NCBI RefSeq assembly: GCF_041714655.1
Contig: NZ_CP168219.1
Span: forward strand, 1,178,001-1,242,000
DNA length: 64,000 bases
From: Pseudoroseicyclus_A sp041714655
GTDB taxonomy: Bacteria > Pseudomonadota > Alphaproteobacteria > Rhodobacterales > Rhodobacteraceae
Direction of reading: 5' to 3'
The notes under the pieces were generated by a model. It was given only the letters and a program-made list of their open reading frames with translations, did no database searches and was not told where the DNA came from. The stretch's first letter is position 1, and each line of letters opens with the position of its first letter. Of the stretch, positions 8,104-17,034 are shown in pieces. The translations under genes were made by a program, and so were the position numbers.

Positions 8104-9432
8104 ATGGCCACCTGGCTCAAGAGCGGCAAGCCCGATACGGCGCGGGCGGAAGACGATGCCAAGGTGCGGGGCGTGGTCGAGACCACCTTGAAGGAGATCG
8201 AGACCGGGGGCGATGCCGCCGTGCGCGCGCTCTCCGAGAAATTCGACGGCTACGCCCCCGAGAGCTTCCGCCTCACCCCCTCCGAGATCGAGGCGGCGAT
8301 GCAGAAGGTCTCCGCCCGCGACATGGCGGACATCCGCTTCGCACAGGAGCAGATCCGCCGCTTCGCCGAGGCGCAGCGCGACTCGATGCGTGACATCGAG
8401 GTCGAGACGCGCCCCGGCGTGATCCTCGGCCACCGCAACATCCCCGTACAATCGGTCGGCTGCTACGTGCCGGGCGGCAAGTTCCCGATGGTCGCCTCGG
8501 CGCATATGTCGGTGCTGACGGCCGCCGTCGCCGGGGTGCCGCGCATCGTCGCCGCCGCCCCGCCGGTGAAGGGCGCGCCGCATCCCGCCATCGTCGCCGC
8601 CATGCACATGGGCGGCGCGCATGAGATCCTCTGCCTCGGCGGCATCCAGGCGGTCGGCGCGATGGCGCTCGGCACCGAGAGCCTCGAGCCCGTCCATATG
8701 CTGGTCGGCCCCGGAAATGCCTTCGTCGCCGAGGCGAAGCGCCAGCTCTACGGCCGCGTCGGCATCGACCTCTTCGCCGGCCCGACGGAGACGATGGTCA
8801 TCGCCGACGACACGGTCGATGCCGAGCTCGTGGCGACCGACCTCCTCGGCCAGGCCGAGCATGGCTACAACTCGCCCGCCGCGCTGCTGACGACCTCCAA
8901 GGCGCTCGCCGAGGCGACGTTGAAAGAGATCGACCGCCTGCTCGAGATCCTGCCGACGCGCGAGACGGCGGCCACCTCCTGGGCCGACTACGGCGACGTG
9001 ATCCTCTGCGACGATCACGACGACATGCTGCGCACCGCCAATGACATGGCCTACGAGCATGTGCAGGTGATGACCGACCGCGACGACTGGTATCTGGAGC
9101 ATATGCAGAGCTACGGCGCGCTCTTCCTCGGCCCCCGCACCAATGTCGCCAACGGCGACAAGGTGATCGGCACCAACCACACGCTGCCGACCAAGAAGGC
9201 CGGCCGCTACACGGGCGGGCTCTGGGTCGGCAAGTTCCTGAAGACCCACTCCTATCAGCGCGTGACCACCGACGCGGCGGCGGCCGAGATCGGCGCCTAT
9301 GGCTCGCGCCTGTGCATGCTCGAGGGCTTCGTGGGCCATGCCGAGCAATGCAACATCCGCGTGCGCCGCTACGGCGGGCAGAACGTGCCCTATGGCGCCG
9401 CTGCCCCGGCCCGGGCGGAGGCGGCGGAGTGA
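8104..9432 (+). CDS. Histidinol-dehydrogenase-family oxidoreductase (paralogue 2)
   Basis: A 442-residue HisD-fold enzyme, well diverged from its neighbour at 6631. Zinc ligands Gln250 and His253 (GQAEHGYNSP), Asp352 (GDKVIG) and His412 (GHAEQ), and the catalytic Glu318-His319 pair (YEHVQV), are all present. The AEHGYNSP motif is as I recall it from the sulfopropanediol 3-dehydrogenase HpsN. It begins after a GGAGAG site and is followed by an SDR gene that overlaps its stop codon (GTGA), so the two oxidations are probably linked. NAD-dependent oxidation of a primary or secondary alcohol is expected; the exact substrate is not readable. Confidence 0.88.
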   Translation: MATWLKSGKPDTARAEDDAKVRGVVETTLKEIETGGDAAVRALSEKFDGYAPESFRLTPSEIEAAMQKVSARDMADIRFAQEQIRRFAEAQRDSMRDIEVETRPGVILGHRNIPVQSVGCYVPGGKFPMVASAHMSVLTAAVAGVPRIVAAAPPVKGAPHPAIVAAMHMGGAHEILCLGGIQAVGAMALGTESLEPVHMLVGPGNAFVAEAKRQLYGRVGIDLFAGPTETMVIADDTVDAELVATDLLGQAEHGYNSPAALLTTSKALAEATLKEIDRLLEILPTRETAATSWADYGDVILCDDHDDMLRTANDMAYEHVQVMTDRDDWYLEHMQSYGALFLGPRTNVANGDKVIGTNHTLPTKKAGRYTGGLWVGKFLKTHSYQRVTTDAAAAEIGAYGSRLCMLEGFVGHAEQCNIRVRRYGGQNVPYGAAAPARAEAAE

Positions 9433-10193
9433 CGCTCCCCCGTACCCCCTCCTTCCGGCTGGACGGCCGCCGGGCGCTGGTCACCGGCGCCTCCTCCGGC
9501 ATCGGCCGCGCCGCCGCCGTGGCTTTGGCGGAGGCCGGGGCGGAGGTGACGCTGGTCGCCCGCTCGGTGCGGCCGCTCAATGCCCTGGCGGAGGAGCTCT
9601 CGGCCGAGGGCTACGCCGCCCGCACCCTGCCGCTCGACATCACCGACATTGCCGCCACCGAGGCCGCGGTGGCGGAGGAGGGGCCCTTCGACGTCATGGT
9701 CAATTCCGCCGGCCTCGCCCGGCACGCCCCGGCGGTGGATACCGCGCCGGAGGATTACGACGCCGTCATGAGCGTGAACCTGCGCGCCGCGCATTTCCTC
9801 ACGCGGGCCGTGGCCCGGGGCCTCATCGCCGCCGGCAAACCCGGCTCGCTCATCAATATCTCCAGCCAGATGGGGCATGTCGGCGGGCCGGAGAGGTCTG
9901 TCTACGCCGCCTCCAAACATGCGCTGGAGGGGATGACCAAGGCGATGGCCATCGAATGGGGGCCGGCCGGCATCCGCGTGAACACGCTCTGCCCGACCTT
10001 CATCCGCACCCCGTTGGGAGAGCAGACCCTGCAGAACCCGCAGGCCCGCGACTGGGTGCTCTCGAAGATCAAGCTCGGCCGGGTGGGCGAGGTCGAGGAC
10101 ATCATGGGCGGCGTGGTCTTCCTCGCCTCCGATGCCTCGGCGCTCGTCACCGGCACGCATCTGCTCATCGACGGCGGGTGGACCGCCGAATGA
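9429..10193 (+). CDS. Short-chain dehydrogenase/reductase (SDR)
   Basis: A 254-residue classical SDR. The GTG start at 9429 overlaps the stop of the HisD-like gene (GTGA); the open frame extends upstream inside that gene, but the SDR fold begins here (FRLDGRRALVTGASSGIG). The cofactor motif TGASSGIG, the NSAG motif, and the catalytic Ser (NISSQMG) with YAASK are intact. The C-terminus ends with the usual DGGW segment. It probably oxidises or reduces a hydroxyl or keto intermediate produced by the HisD-like enzyme. NAD(H) or NADP(H) preference is uncertain. Confidence 0.92.
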   Translation: MTLPRTPSFRLDGRRALVTGASSGIGRAAAVALAEAGAEVTLVARSVRPLNALAEELSAEGYAARTLPLDITDIAATEAAVAEEGPFDVMVNSAGLARHAPAVDTAPEDYDAVMSVNLRAAHFLTRAVARGLIAAGKPGSLINISSQMGHVGGPERSVYAASKHALEGMTKAMAIEWGPAGIRVNTLCPTFIRTPLGEQTLQNPQARDWVLSKIKLGRVGEVEDIMGGVVFLASDASALVTGTHLLIDGGWTAE

Positions 10194-10207
10194 CCCATGG
10201 AGACCAT

Positions 10208-11173
10208 ATGACCCCCGAAGAGATGAGAGGACGCATCGTCCGCTACGGCGAACTCGTCCCCTGCCGCACCGCCTTCATCGACGCTCATACCCCGGGCTCG
10301 AACCAGAAGGAGAACTTCACCATCATCGGCGGCGGCGTCTCGGAAAGCGCCGACCAGCATGTGCACATCACCATCCCCCATGGCTTCAACATCGGGGCCG
10401 CCGGGCAGCCGCCCAAATGCCGCAACTCGCTGCATTCCCACCGGACGGCGGAGGTGTTCTTCGTCCTCTCCGGCCGCTGGCGCTTCTTCTGGGGCCGCTA
10501 CGGCGACGCCGGCGAGGTCGTGCTGGAGAAGGGCGACATCTTCAACATCCCGACCGGCATCTTCCGCGGTTTCGAGAATATCGGCGAGGATTACGGGATG
10601 ATCATGGCCGTCCTCGGCGGCGACGATGCCGGCGGCGGCGTCATCTGGGCGCCGCAGGTGATCGAGGATGCGCGGGATCACGGGCTGGTCCTCGGCGCGA
10701 ACGGCAAGCTCTACGACAGCAAGAAGGGCCAGAGCCTGCCCGAGGGCGTCGGCCCCATGCCGCTGCTGACGGAGGAGGAGCTGAAGACCTTCCCCGAGCT
10801 CGCGGCCGCCGACGTGGTGCCGGGCTATGTCGCCCGCTACTGGGATCTCGCCGCGCTCGCCGGCAAGCGCCCGGCCAAGGTGCTGGGCGAGACCGGCGTC
10901 CTGAAAGACCGCCCCGGCTTCGAGATCGAGTTCATCACCCGTGGCTCGGCGTCGGAAGAGATGGCCGCCCATCCCTTCCCCTCGGTCCTCATGCCGGTCA
11001 CCGGGCACTGGAAGGTCACCTGGGACGGCGGCGAGACGGTGCTGGCGCCCGGCGACACGATGTCGATCCCAGCCGAGATGCCGCACAGCGCCGTGCCCTC
11101 GATGACCGGCGAGTCGGGGCTCTACCATGTCATCGCCACGGCCGATCCGGCCGGGCCGACCTGGATCGCGTGA
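10208..11173 (+). CDS. Two-domain cupin protein
   Basis: A 321-residue protein with two cupin domains. The first (about 45-135) has a metal-binding-type motif with NSLHSHRTAEVFFVLSG and a later GDIFNIPTGIFRGF. The second (about 255-320) has HWKVTWDGGETVLAPGDTMSIP and MPHSAVP. Two starts are possible: an ATG at 10190 that overlaps the SDR stop, and the ATG at 10208, which has a TGGAGA site at proper distance and which I prefer. Bicupins include dioxygenases, isomerases and epimerases. The assignment to a reaction is open. The gene follows the SDR closely and is surely in the same operon. Confidence 0.8.
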   Translation: MTPEEMRGRIVRYGELVPCRTAFIDAHTPGSNQKENFTIIGGGVSESADQHVHITIPHGFNIGAAGQPPKCRNSLHSHRTAEVFFVLSGRWRFFWGRYGDAGEVVLEKGDIFNIPTGIFRGFENIGEDYGMIMAVLGGDDAGGGVIWAPQVIEDARDHGLVLGANGKLYDSKKGQSLPEGVGPMPLLTEEELKTFPELAAADVVPGYVARYWDLAALAGKRPAKVLGETGVLKDRPGFEIEFITRGSASEEMAAHPFPSVLMPVTGHWKVTWDGGETVLAPGDTMSIPAEMPHSAVPSMTGESGLYHVIATADPAGPTWIA

Positions 11174-11230
11174 GGTGCCGGCCGGCGCCCGCTCGCTGAC
11201 GCCGGCCCCGTCGGGGCAGGGGCGGGCGGC

Positions 11231-11923
11231 ATGACGCCGCTCGTCCTCCTGCCCGGTATGATGTGCGATGCGCGGCTCTTCGGGCCCCAGATCGCCGCGC
11301 TCTCCGCGGGGCGGACGATCCACGTCCCCGCCCTCACGGGGGCCGCGAGCATGGCAGCGCTGGCTGAGGCGGTGCTCGCCGAGGCGCCGCCCCGCTTCGC
11401 CCTCGCGGGGCTGTCGATGGGCGGCATCCTCGCGATGGAGATCCTCCGCCAGGCGCCGAGCCGCGTGACCCGCGTCGCCTTTCTCGACACCAACCCCCGC
11501 GCCGAATTGCCCGAGGTGCAGGCCGGCCGCGAGCCGCAGGTGGCCCGGGTGCGGGCGGAGGGGCTGGAGCCGGTCCTGCGCCGCGAGGTCTTCCCGAACT
11601 ACCTGCATGAGGCCAGCGACCCGGCGCTCCTCGATCTCTGCGCAGAGATGGCGCTCGCGCTCGGCCCCGCGGTCTTCGCCCGGCAGAGCCGTGCGCTCCG
11701 CGACCGGGCGGGGGCCGAAGACGTGCTCGCGCGGGTCCGCATCCCCACGCTGGTGCTGACGGGGGAGGACGACCGCCTCTGCCCGATGGACCGGCACGCG
11801 CGCCTTTGCGAGCTCATCCCTCACGCCCGGCTGGTGGTCGTCCCCCGCGCCGGGCACCTTCCGACCCTGGAACAGCCCGGCGCGGTCACTGCCGCCCTGG
11901 CGGACTGGCTGACCGAGACATGA
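11231..11923 (+). CDS. Alpha/beta-hydrolase
   Basis: A 230-residue alpha/beta-hydrolase without signal peptide. The oxyanion region is LLPGMMCDARLF, the nucleophile elbow GLSMGG, the acidic residue lies in LTGEDDRLCP and the catalytic His in PRAGHLPTLEQP, so the triad is complete. Members of this group hydrolyse esters, lactones or C-C bonds. In this operon it could open a lactone or split an ester made by the upstream dehydrogenases. It overlaps the RraA-like gene by four bases (ATGA). Confidence 0.88.
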   Translation: MTPLVLLPGMMCDARLFGPQIAALSAGRTIHVPALTGAASMAALAEAVLAEAPPRFALAGLSMGGILAMEILRQAPSRVTRVAFLDTNPRAELPEVQAGREPQVARVRAEGLEPVLRREVFPNYLHEASDPALLDLCAEMALALGPAVFARQSRALRDRAGAEDVLARVRIPTLVLTGEDDRLCPMDRHARLCELIPHARLVVVPRAGHLPTLEQPGAVTAALADWLTET

Positions 11924-12624
11924 CAGAACAGAGCATCTCCCCCTCCCTCGCCGCGACCCTGGCCCGCGTCGACACGCCCACGATCTGCAACGCCATCGAG
12001 GTCGCCGAGGGCGGCCGCGGCTTTGCCCGCTTCACCCGGGTCACCCCGGTCTCGGCGATGGCAGAGGCGGCCTTCTTCGGCTTCGCCCGCACTGCCCGCA
12101 TCCGCGCCAGCGCCCCGCCGGAGGAGCCGGCGGAGGTGATCCGCGCCCGGCGCATGGCCTATTACAAGCACATGTCCGAAGGCCCGCGCCCCGCCGTGGC
12201 GGTGGTGGAGGACATGGACGAGACGCCCGTCGGCGCCTTCTGGGGCGAGATCAACACGAGTGTCCACAAGGCGCTCGGCCTCTCGGGCACGCTGACCAAC
12301 GGGCTGATGCGCGATCTCGGCGACCTGCCGGAGGGCTATCCCGTCCTCGCCGGCGGGCTCGGCCCGAGCCATGCCTTCGTGCATGTGACCGAGATCGGCA
12401 CGCCCGTCCGCGTTCTCGGCCTCGAGGTCGCTGATGGCGATCTCATCCATGCCGACCGCCACGGCGCGCTGGTGATCCCGCACGAGGTCGTGCCGGCGCT
12501 CGAGGCGGCCATCGAGAGCCTTCTCGCCTCCGAGCGGCTGATCCTCGAGCCGGCCCGCAAGCCCGGCTTCGACTTCGCCGCCTTCGAAGAAGCCTGGGCG
12601 GCCTTCGAGGCCTCGCGCACCTGA
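11920..12624 (+). CDS. RraA-fold protein (HMG/CHA aldolase-like)
   Basis: A 234-residue member of the RraA/methyltransferase-named family. It shows DTPTICNAIE near the N-terminus, the NGLMRDLGDLP segment with the Arg-Asp pair used by class II 4-hydroxy-4-methyl-2-oxoglutarate (HMG) aldolases, and the ending GDLIHADRHGALVIP. That Arg-Asp pair and the downstream Asp suggest a metal-dependent lyase or decarboxylase rather than an RNase E inhibitor. Its ATG overlaps the hydrolase stop (ATGA). It may carry out the terminal C-C cleavage of the pathway encoded here. Confidence 0.85.
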   Translation: MTEQSISPSLAATLARVDTPTICNAIEVAEGGRGFARFTRVTPVSAMAEAAFFGFARTARIRASAPPEEPAEVIRARRMAYYKHMSEGPRPAVAVVEDMDETPVGAFWGEINTSVHKALGLSGTLTNGLMRDLGDLPEGYPVLAGGLGPSHAFVHVTEIGTPVRVLGLEVADGDLIHADRHGALVIPHEVVPALEAAIESLLASERLILEPARKPGFDFAAFEEAWAAFEASRT

Positions 12625-12635
12625 GCGCCTCACCG

Positions 12636-12705
12636 GTCTTTGCTCCTGAAAAATCCTCGGGGGGAGTCGCCCTTCGAGGGTGACAGGGGGCAGACAGCCC
12701 CCCCT
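12636..12705 (+). repeat. Intergenic repeat-like block at operon end
   Basis: Between convergent operons. A CTTTGCTCCTGAAAAATCC lead resembles that at 3826 and is followed by a GC-rich block with CCC/GGG complementary runs. It probably forms the shared 3' end of the rightward locus and the leftward GntR-terminated operon. Confidence 0.35.
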
Positions 12706-12752
12706 CGGCCGCGAGCCCGCCCGGCAGGGCGGGTCGAGCCCTGGCCCGAGCT

Positions 12753-13481
12753 CTAGCCCCCGGCCTGCACGATCCTGTCGCGCCCGGCAGAGATGACATC
12801 CCGCATCGCCTCGGCGGCGCCCCTGGCATCCCCCGCCTCGATGGCATCGACGATCCGCCCGTGCCGTTCCGCGATATCCGACCGGCGCCGGTTGTTGGCG
12901 GCGGGGGAGGACAGGCGCAGCGCCGCGAGCAACGCCGCCTCGATCAGCGCGCCGACCGAATGAAAGAAGGCATTGCCCGTCGCCGCCAGCACGCCCTGAT
13001 GGAAGGCGAGATCGGCGAGCGCGAAGGCCATCTCGTCCTCCGCCTCCGCCATCTCGGCGACATGGGCGCGCATGGCGGCCACCGCCTCCTTGCTCGCGCG
13101 GGGCGCGGCGAGGCCGGCGGCATAGGGCTCGAACGACAGGCGCATCTCGAAGAGCTGGGCGAAGAAATCGCCGTGGCCCTCGTCGTTCAGATGCCAGCGG
13201 AGCACCTCGGCGTCGAACATGTTCCAATGCGGCTTGGCGCGCACGCTGGTGCCCACCCGGGCACGCGCCGCGATCATGCCCTTGGCGGCGAGGGTCTTCA
13301 TCGCCTCCCGAAGGACGGTCCGCGAGACGCCATAGGTCGCCGCCAGCTCCTCGTCGCGGGGCAGAAGGCTCCCCGGCGGCAGACGGCCCGAGACGATGTC
13401 GCGGCCGATCCCTTCCACGACCTGCCCGTGGCTGCCACGCACCTCGCTGCCGAGAAGATTGCGGGGCAGGGCCCGTGTCAT
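12753..13481 (-). CDS. FadR-subfamily GntR transcriptional regulator
   Basis: A 242-residue regulator. The start ATG at 13481 overlaps the stop of the upstream permease gene (ATGA). The N-terminal winged HTH carries LPPGSLLPRDEELAATYG and VSRTVLREAMKTL. The C-terminal FCD domain has the expected Asp/His metal residues (FHQGVL...; ERHGRIVDAI). As the last gene of the furanose importer operon, it is the likely sensor of L-arabinose or a pathway intermediate and controls both arms of the module. Confidence 0.92.
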   Translation of the reverse strand: MTRALPRNLLGSEVRGSHGQVVEGIGRDIVSGRLPPGSLLPRDEELAATYGVSRTVLREAMKTLAAKGMIAARARVGTSVRAKPHWNMFDAEVLRWHLNDEGHGDFFAQLFEMRLSFEPYAAGLAAPRASKEAVAAMRAHVAEMAEAEDEMAFALADLAFHQGVLAATGNAFFHSVGALIEAALLAALRLSSPAANNRRRSDIAERHGRIVDAIEAGDARGAAEAMRDVISAGRDRIVQAGG

Positions 13482-14455
13482 GTCGCCCGGCCCTCCGCCA
13501 GCCTTTGCCGTCCCACCTGCAATAGACCCTTCTGTAGCAGAATGAACAGCAGAAGCAGCGCGCCGATGGCGATCTTCGTCCACCAGGACGACAGCGTGCC
13601 GTTGAAGGTGATGTAGGTCTGGATCAGCCCCATGGTCAGCACGCCGATGAGCGTGCCGAAGACATAGCCCGCCCCCCCGGTGAGGAGCGTGCCGCCGATG
13701 ACCACCGCGGCGATGGCGTTGAGCTCGACGCCGACCGTGGCGAGCGGATAGCCCGAGGCGGTGTAGATCGAGAAGGCGATCCCGGCGAGCCCGGCCATGA
13801 AGCCCGAGAAGGCATAGATGGCGACGGTCGTCCGCCCGACCGGCACGCCCATCAGCCGGGCCGTATGCGCCCCGCCGCCGAGCGCATAGACCGAGGTGCC
13901 GAAGCGCGTCCGATGCGCGAGGATCATCCCCGCCAGCACCGAGAGCAGCATGAGGATGCCGAGAAGCGTCAGCCGCCCCTTGCCCGGCATCAGCCAGTAG
14001 AGCCGGCGGAGCGTGTCGTAGAACTCGTGGTCGATCGGCACGGAGTCGATGGTCAGCATGTAGCCGGCGCCCCGGGCGAGGAACATGCCGGCCAGCGTCA
14101 CGATGAAGGGCGGCATCCCGAGCCCGTGGATCAGCCCGCCCATGGCGGCGCCGAAGAGCGTGGTGACGATCAGCAGCATCGGGAAGACGGCGAGCGGATG
14201 CAGGTTCGTGTCGCGCAGCACCACGGCGATGAAGACGCCGGAGAAGGCGATGACCGAGCCGACCGAAAGGTCGATGCCGCCCGAGAGGATGACGACGGTC
14301 ATGCCCACGGCGACGATGCCGAGATAGGCGTTGTCGGTCAGAAGGTTGCCGATGACGCGGGTGGAGAGCATCGCCGGGAACTGCGTCCAGCAGATGAAAT
14401 AGGCCACGATGAAGATGGCGATGGTCGCATAGAGCGGCAGGGCGCGGGCGGTCAT
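13478..14455 (-). CDS. yjfF: ABC sugar permease, YjfF family
   Basis: A 325-residue inner-membrane permease, very similar along its length to E. coli YjfF of the galactofuranose importer. Shared features are the start region LPLYATIAIFIVAY, the TDNAYLGIVAVGMT stretch, LSGGIDLSVGSVIAF and the C-terminal INGTLSSWWTKIAIG-like end. I start it at the ATG at 14455, overlapping the stop of the ytfT-like gene (ATGA). The longer open frame upstream is a shadow of ytfT. It forms the membrane channel with the YtfT-like subunit. Confidence 0.93.
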   Translation of the reverse strand: MTARALPLYATIAIFIVAYFICWTQFPAMLSTRVIGNLLTDNAYLGIVAVGMTVVILSGGIDLSVGSVIAFSGVFIAVVLRDTNLHPLAVFPMLLIVTTLFGAAMGGLIHGLGMPPFIVTLAGMFLARGAGYMLTIDSVPIDHEFYDTLRRLYWLMPGKGRLTLLGILMLLSVLAGMILAHRTRFGTSVYALGGGAHTARLMGVPVGRTTVAIYAFSGFMAGLAGIAFSIYTASGYPLATVGVELNAIAAVVIGGTLLTGGAGYVFGTLIGVLTMGLIQTYITFNGTLSSWWTKIAIGALLLLFILLQKGLLQVGRQRLAEGRAT

Positions 14456-15465
14456 TCGGCGGGCTCCTGTCGGGTCGTGGCGGCGCGGCGCCCGCGCCCC
14501 CAGAGGGCGCTGAGCTTCGGCGCGAGGCGAGGGCTTTGCAGCACGAGGATGATGACGACGAGCCCGGCCTTGATGACGAGGTTGTATTCGCTCGGGAAGC
14601 CCGCGAGCAGGATGCCGGTGTCGATGGCCTGGATGATCATGGCGCCGATCAGCGAGGCAGCGATGGAAAAGCGCCCGCCAAGGAGCGACGTGCCGCCGAT
14701 CACCACGGCGAGGATCGCGTCGAGCTCCAGCCAGAGCCCGGCATTGTTGGCGTCGGCGCCGCGGATGTCGGCAGCGACGATGATGCCGGCCAGCGCCGCG
14801 CAGAGGCCGGAGGCCATGTAGACGGCGATGAGCAGCACGCGGGCGTTGACGCCGGCCAGCGCGCTGGCGCGCTGGTTGATGCCGATGGCCTCGATCAGCA
14901 GCCCCAGCGCCGAGCGGCGGACGAGCTGCGCGATGACGAGCCCGGCCCCGATCCAGAGGAGGATGGGCGCGGGCACGCCGAGGAAGTCCCCCGAGCCGAA
15001 CCAGGCCAGGCCCTCGTGGCTGAAGGTGAGGATGCGGCCCTCGGTGATCATCTGCGCGACGCCGCGGCCCGCGACCATGAGGATCAGCGTGGCGACGATC
15101 GGCTGGATGCCGAGCCAGGCGACGAGCAGCCCGTTCCAGAGCCCGCAGGCCAGCCCGGCGGCGAGGCCGATGGCGAGTGCGGCGGGCAGGCCGAGATCGT
15201 TGGTGATCGCCCAGGCGGAGGCGGCGCCGCAGATCGCCATGACGGCGCCGACGGACAGGTCGATGCCGCCCGTGGCAATGACCAGCGTCATGCCGATGGC
15301 GAGGAGGGCGACGGGGGCGCCGCGCTTCAGCACGTCGACGGCGGAGCCGACGAAGCGGCCGTCGATCACATCGACGGCGAGAAAGCTGGGGAAGAAGGCG
15401 GTGATGAGCAGCGCCACGGCGAGAAGCGTCAGGAGCTGCGGGGCGATGCGGCGGAGCGTGCTCAT
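14452..15465 (-). CDS. ytfT: ABC sugar permease, YtfT family
   Basis: A 337-residue permease of the RbsC class, with the family signature ATGGIDLSVGAVMAI near the middle helices and many hydrophobic segments. It overlaps both the ATPase gene upstream (15462-15465) and the YjfF gene downstream, so all three are translationally coupled. The gene order binding protein, ATPase, YtfT, YjfF is that of E. coli ytfQRT-yjfF, a furanose-specific importer. Confidence 0.92.
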   Translation of the reverse strand: MSTLRRIAPQLLTLLAVALLITAFFPSFLAVDVIDGRFVGSAVDVLKRGAPVALLAIGMTLVIATGGIDLSVGAVMAICGAASAWAITNDLGLPAALAIGLAAGLACGLWNGLLVAWLGIQPIVATLILMVAGRGVAQMITEGRILTFSHEGLAWFGSGDFLGVPAPILLWIGAGLVIAQLVRRSALGLLIEAIGINQRASALAGVNARVLLIAVYMASGLCAALAGIIVAADIRGADANNAGLWLELDAILAVVIGGTSLLGGRFSIAASLIGAMIIQAIDTGILLAGFPSEYNLVIKAGLVVIILVLQSPRLAPKLSALWGRGRRAATTRQEPAE

Positions 15466-16994
15466 TCGGCCGGCTCCCGCATCCGCTCACCCGGCGCTGG
15501 CGCATCCGCTTCGTCACTCGCGGCAATAGCTTTCACGATGGCATCCGTCTCGATCTCCTCGCCGATGAGCTCGGCCACATGGGCGCGGTCGCGCACCACG
15601 ATCACCCGGTCGGAGGCGGCGACGAGCTCGTCGAGCTCCGACGAGATGAGCAGGATCGACATGCCGGAGGCGGTGACCTCGCCGATGAGCTTCAGGATCT
15701 CGGCATGAGCGCCGACGTCGATGCCGCGCGTCGGCTCGTCGAGGATCAGAAAGCGCGGGTTCATCGCCAGCCAGCGGGCGAGGACGACCTTCTGCTGGTT
15801 GCCGCCGGAGAGGTCGCCGACCGGCTTTTCCGGCCCGTCGGTGCGGATGTCGAGCCGGCGGATGTACTCTTCCGCCAGCGCCTTCTGCTCGGCCCGCGAC
15901 ACGGGGCGCGACCAGCCGCGGCGGGCCTGGAGCGCCAGGATGATGTTCTCGCGGACCGAGAGGTCGGCGATGATGCCGTCTGTCTTGCGGTCCTCCGGCG
16001 CGTAGCCGAAGCCGGCGGCGATGGCCTCGCGCGGCGTCGACAGGGGCAGGGGGCCTTCGGAATCGCGGGCGGCGCCGCAATCGGCGGGGGTGCGCCCGAA
16101 GAGCAGGTCGGCCGTCTCGGTGCGGCCGGAGCCGAGGAGCCCGGCCATGCCGATCACCTCGCCCTCGCGGACGGTCAGGTCGAAGGGCGCGACCTTGCCG
16201 CGCCGGCCGGTGCCGGTGAAGGTCAGCGCCTCCGCCCCGGCGCGGCGGCGCGCGCGGCGGTGCTCCGCCTCCTCGAGGTCATGGCCGAGCATGTGGTGGA
16301 TGAGGTCGAGCCGCGAGATGCCCGCCGTCTCGGCGGTGACGATCTTCTCGCCGTTCCTGAGCACCGTCAGCCGGTCGCTGAGGGCGAAGACCTGATCGAG
16401 GAAATGGCTTACGAAGACGATGCCGAGCCCGCGCTCCCGCAGGCCGCGGACGACGTCGAACAGGCGCTCCGTTTCGCGGGCGTCGAGGCTGGCGGTCGGC
16501 TCGTCGAGGATCAGCACCTTGCCGGAAAGCGCGACGGCCCGGGCGATGGCGACGATCTGTTGGACGGCGACCGGATAGGTGCCGAGCTCGCGCCCGACGT
16601 TCATCCCGTCGAGCCCGTAGCCGGCCAGCATCTCTTCCGCCTCGGCGCGCATCTTCCGGCCCTGGACGAGCCCGAAGCGGGCCGGCTGGCGGCCGAAGGT
16701 GAGGTTCTCGGCGACGGTCAGGTTGGGCAGGAGGTTCACCTCCTGATAGACGGTGCCGATCCCCAGCTCCTGCGCCTCGTAGGTCGAGGCGGGGGAGATC
16801 GGCTGCCCGTCGAGCGTGATCTCGCCGCGGTCGCGTTGATAGACGCCGGTCAGGCATTTGATGAGCGTGGATTTTCCGGCGCCGTTCTCGCCGAGCAGCG
16901 CATGGACCTCGCCGGCGGCAAGGTCGAAATCCACCCCGCCGAGCGCGCGCGTGCCCGGAAAGACCTTCGTGAGGTCCCGTATTGTCAGAAGCAT
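15462..16994 (-). CDS. ytfR: ABC sugar ATPase with duplicated nucleotide-binding domains, YtfR family
   Basis: A 510-residue double ATPase of the RbsA/AraG/YtfR type. The N-terminal domain has a normal Walker A (GENGAGKST, about 36-44). The C-terminal domain starts near residue 255, carries the degenerate first motif typical of the family (GLLGSGRTET), and a full signature LSGGNQQKVVLARWL. ATP hydrolysis drives uptake through the YtfT/YjfF pair. It begins about 100 bp after the binding-protein gene, behind a strong hairpin. Confidence 0.93.
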   Translation of the reverse strand: MLLTIRDLTKVFPGTRALGGVDFDLAAGEVHALLGENGAGKSTLIKCLTGVYQRDRGEITLDGQPISPASTYEAQELGIGTVYQEVNLLPNLTVAENLTFGRQPARFGLVQGRKMRAEAEEMLAGYGLDGMNVGRELGTYPVAVQQIVAIARAVALSGKVLILDEPTASLDARETERLFDVVRGLRERGLGIVFVSHFLDQVFALSDRLTVLRNGEKIVTAETAGISRLDLIHHMLGHDLEEAEHRRARRRAGAEALTFTGTGRRGKVAPFDLTVREGEVIGMAGLLGSGRTETADLLFGRTPADCGAARDSEGPLPLSTPREAIAAGFGYAPEDRKTDGIIADLSVRENIILALQARRGWSRPVSRAEQKALAEEYIRRLDIRTDGPEKPVGDLSGGNQQKVVLARWLAMNPRFLILDEPTRGIDVGAHAEILKLIGEVTASGMSILLISSELDELVAASDRVIVVRDRAHVAELIGEEIETDAIVKAIAASDEADAPAPGERMREPAE

Positions 16995-17034
16995 GTCGCC
17001 CCCCGCATCTCACCCCTCCCCGGCATGCGCGGAT

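Noticed and set aside
6631..9432. Histidine biosynthesis as the role of the HisD-like genes
   Set aside because: No other his gene is near, the context is a LacI/ABC catabolic locus, and there are two diverged copies.
13478..15526. A possible 682-residue fusion of YjfF with an N-terminal Arg-rich domain
   Set aside because: The N-terminal half is ytfT read in another frame. The true start is the ATG at 14455 overlapping the ytfT stop.
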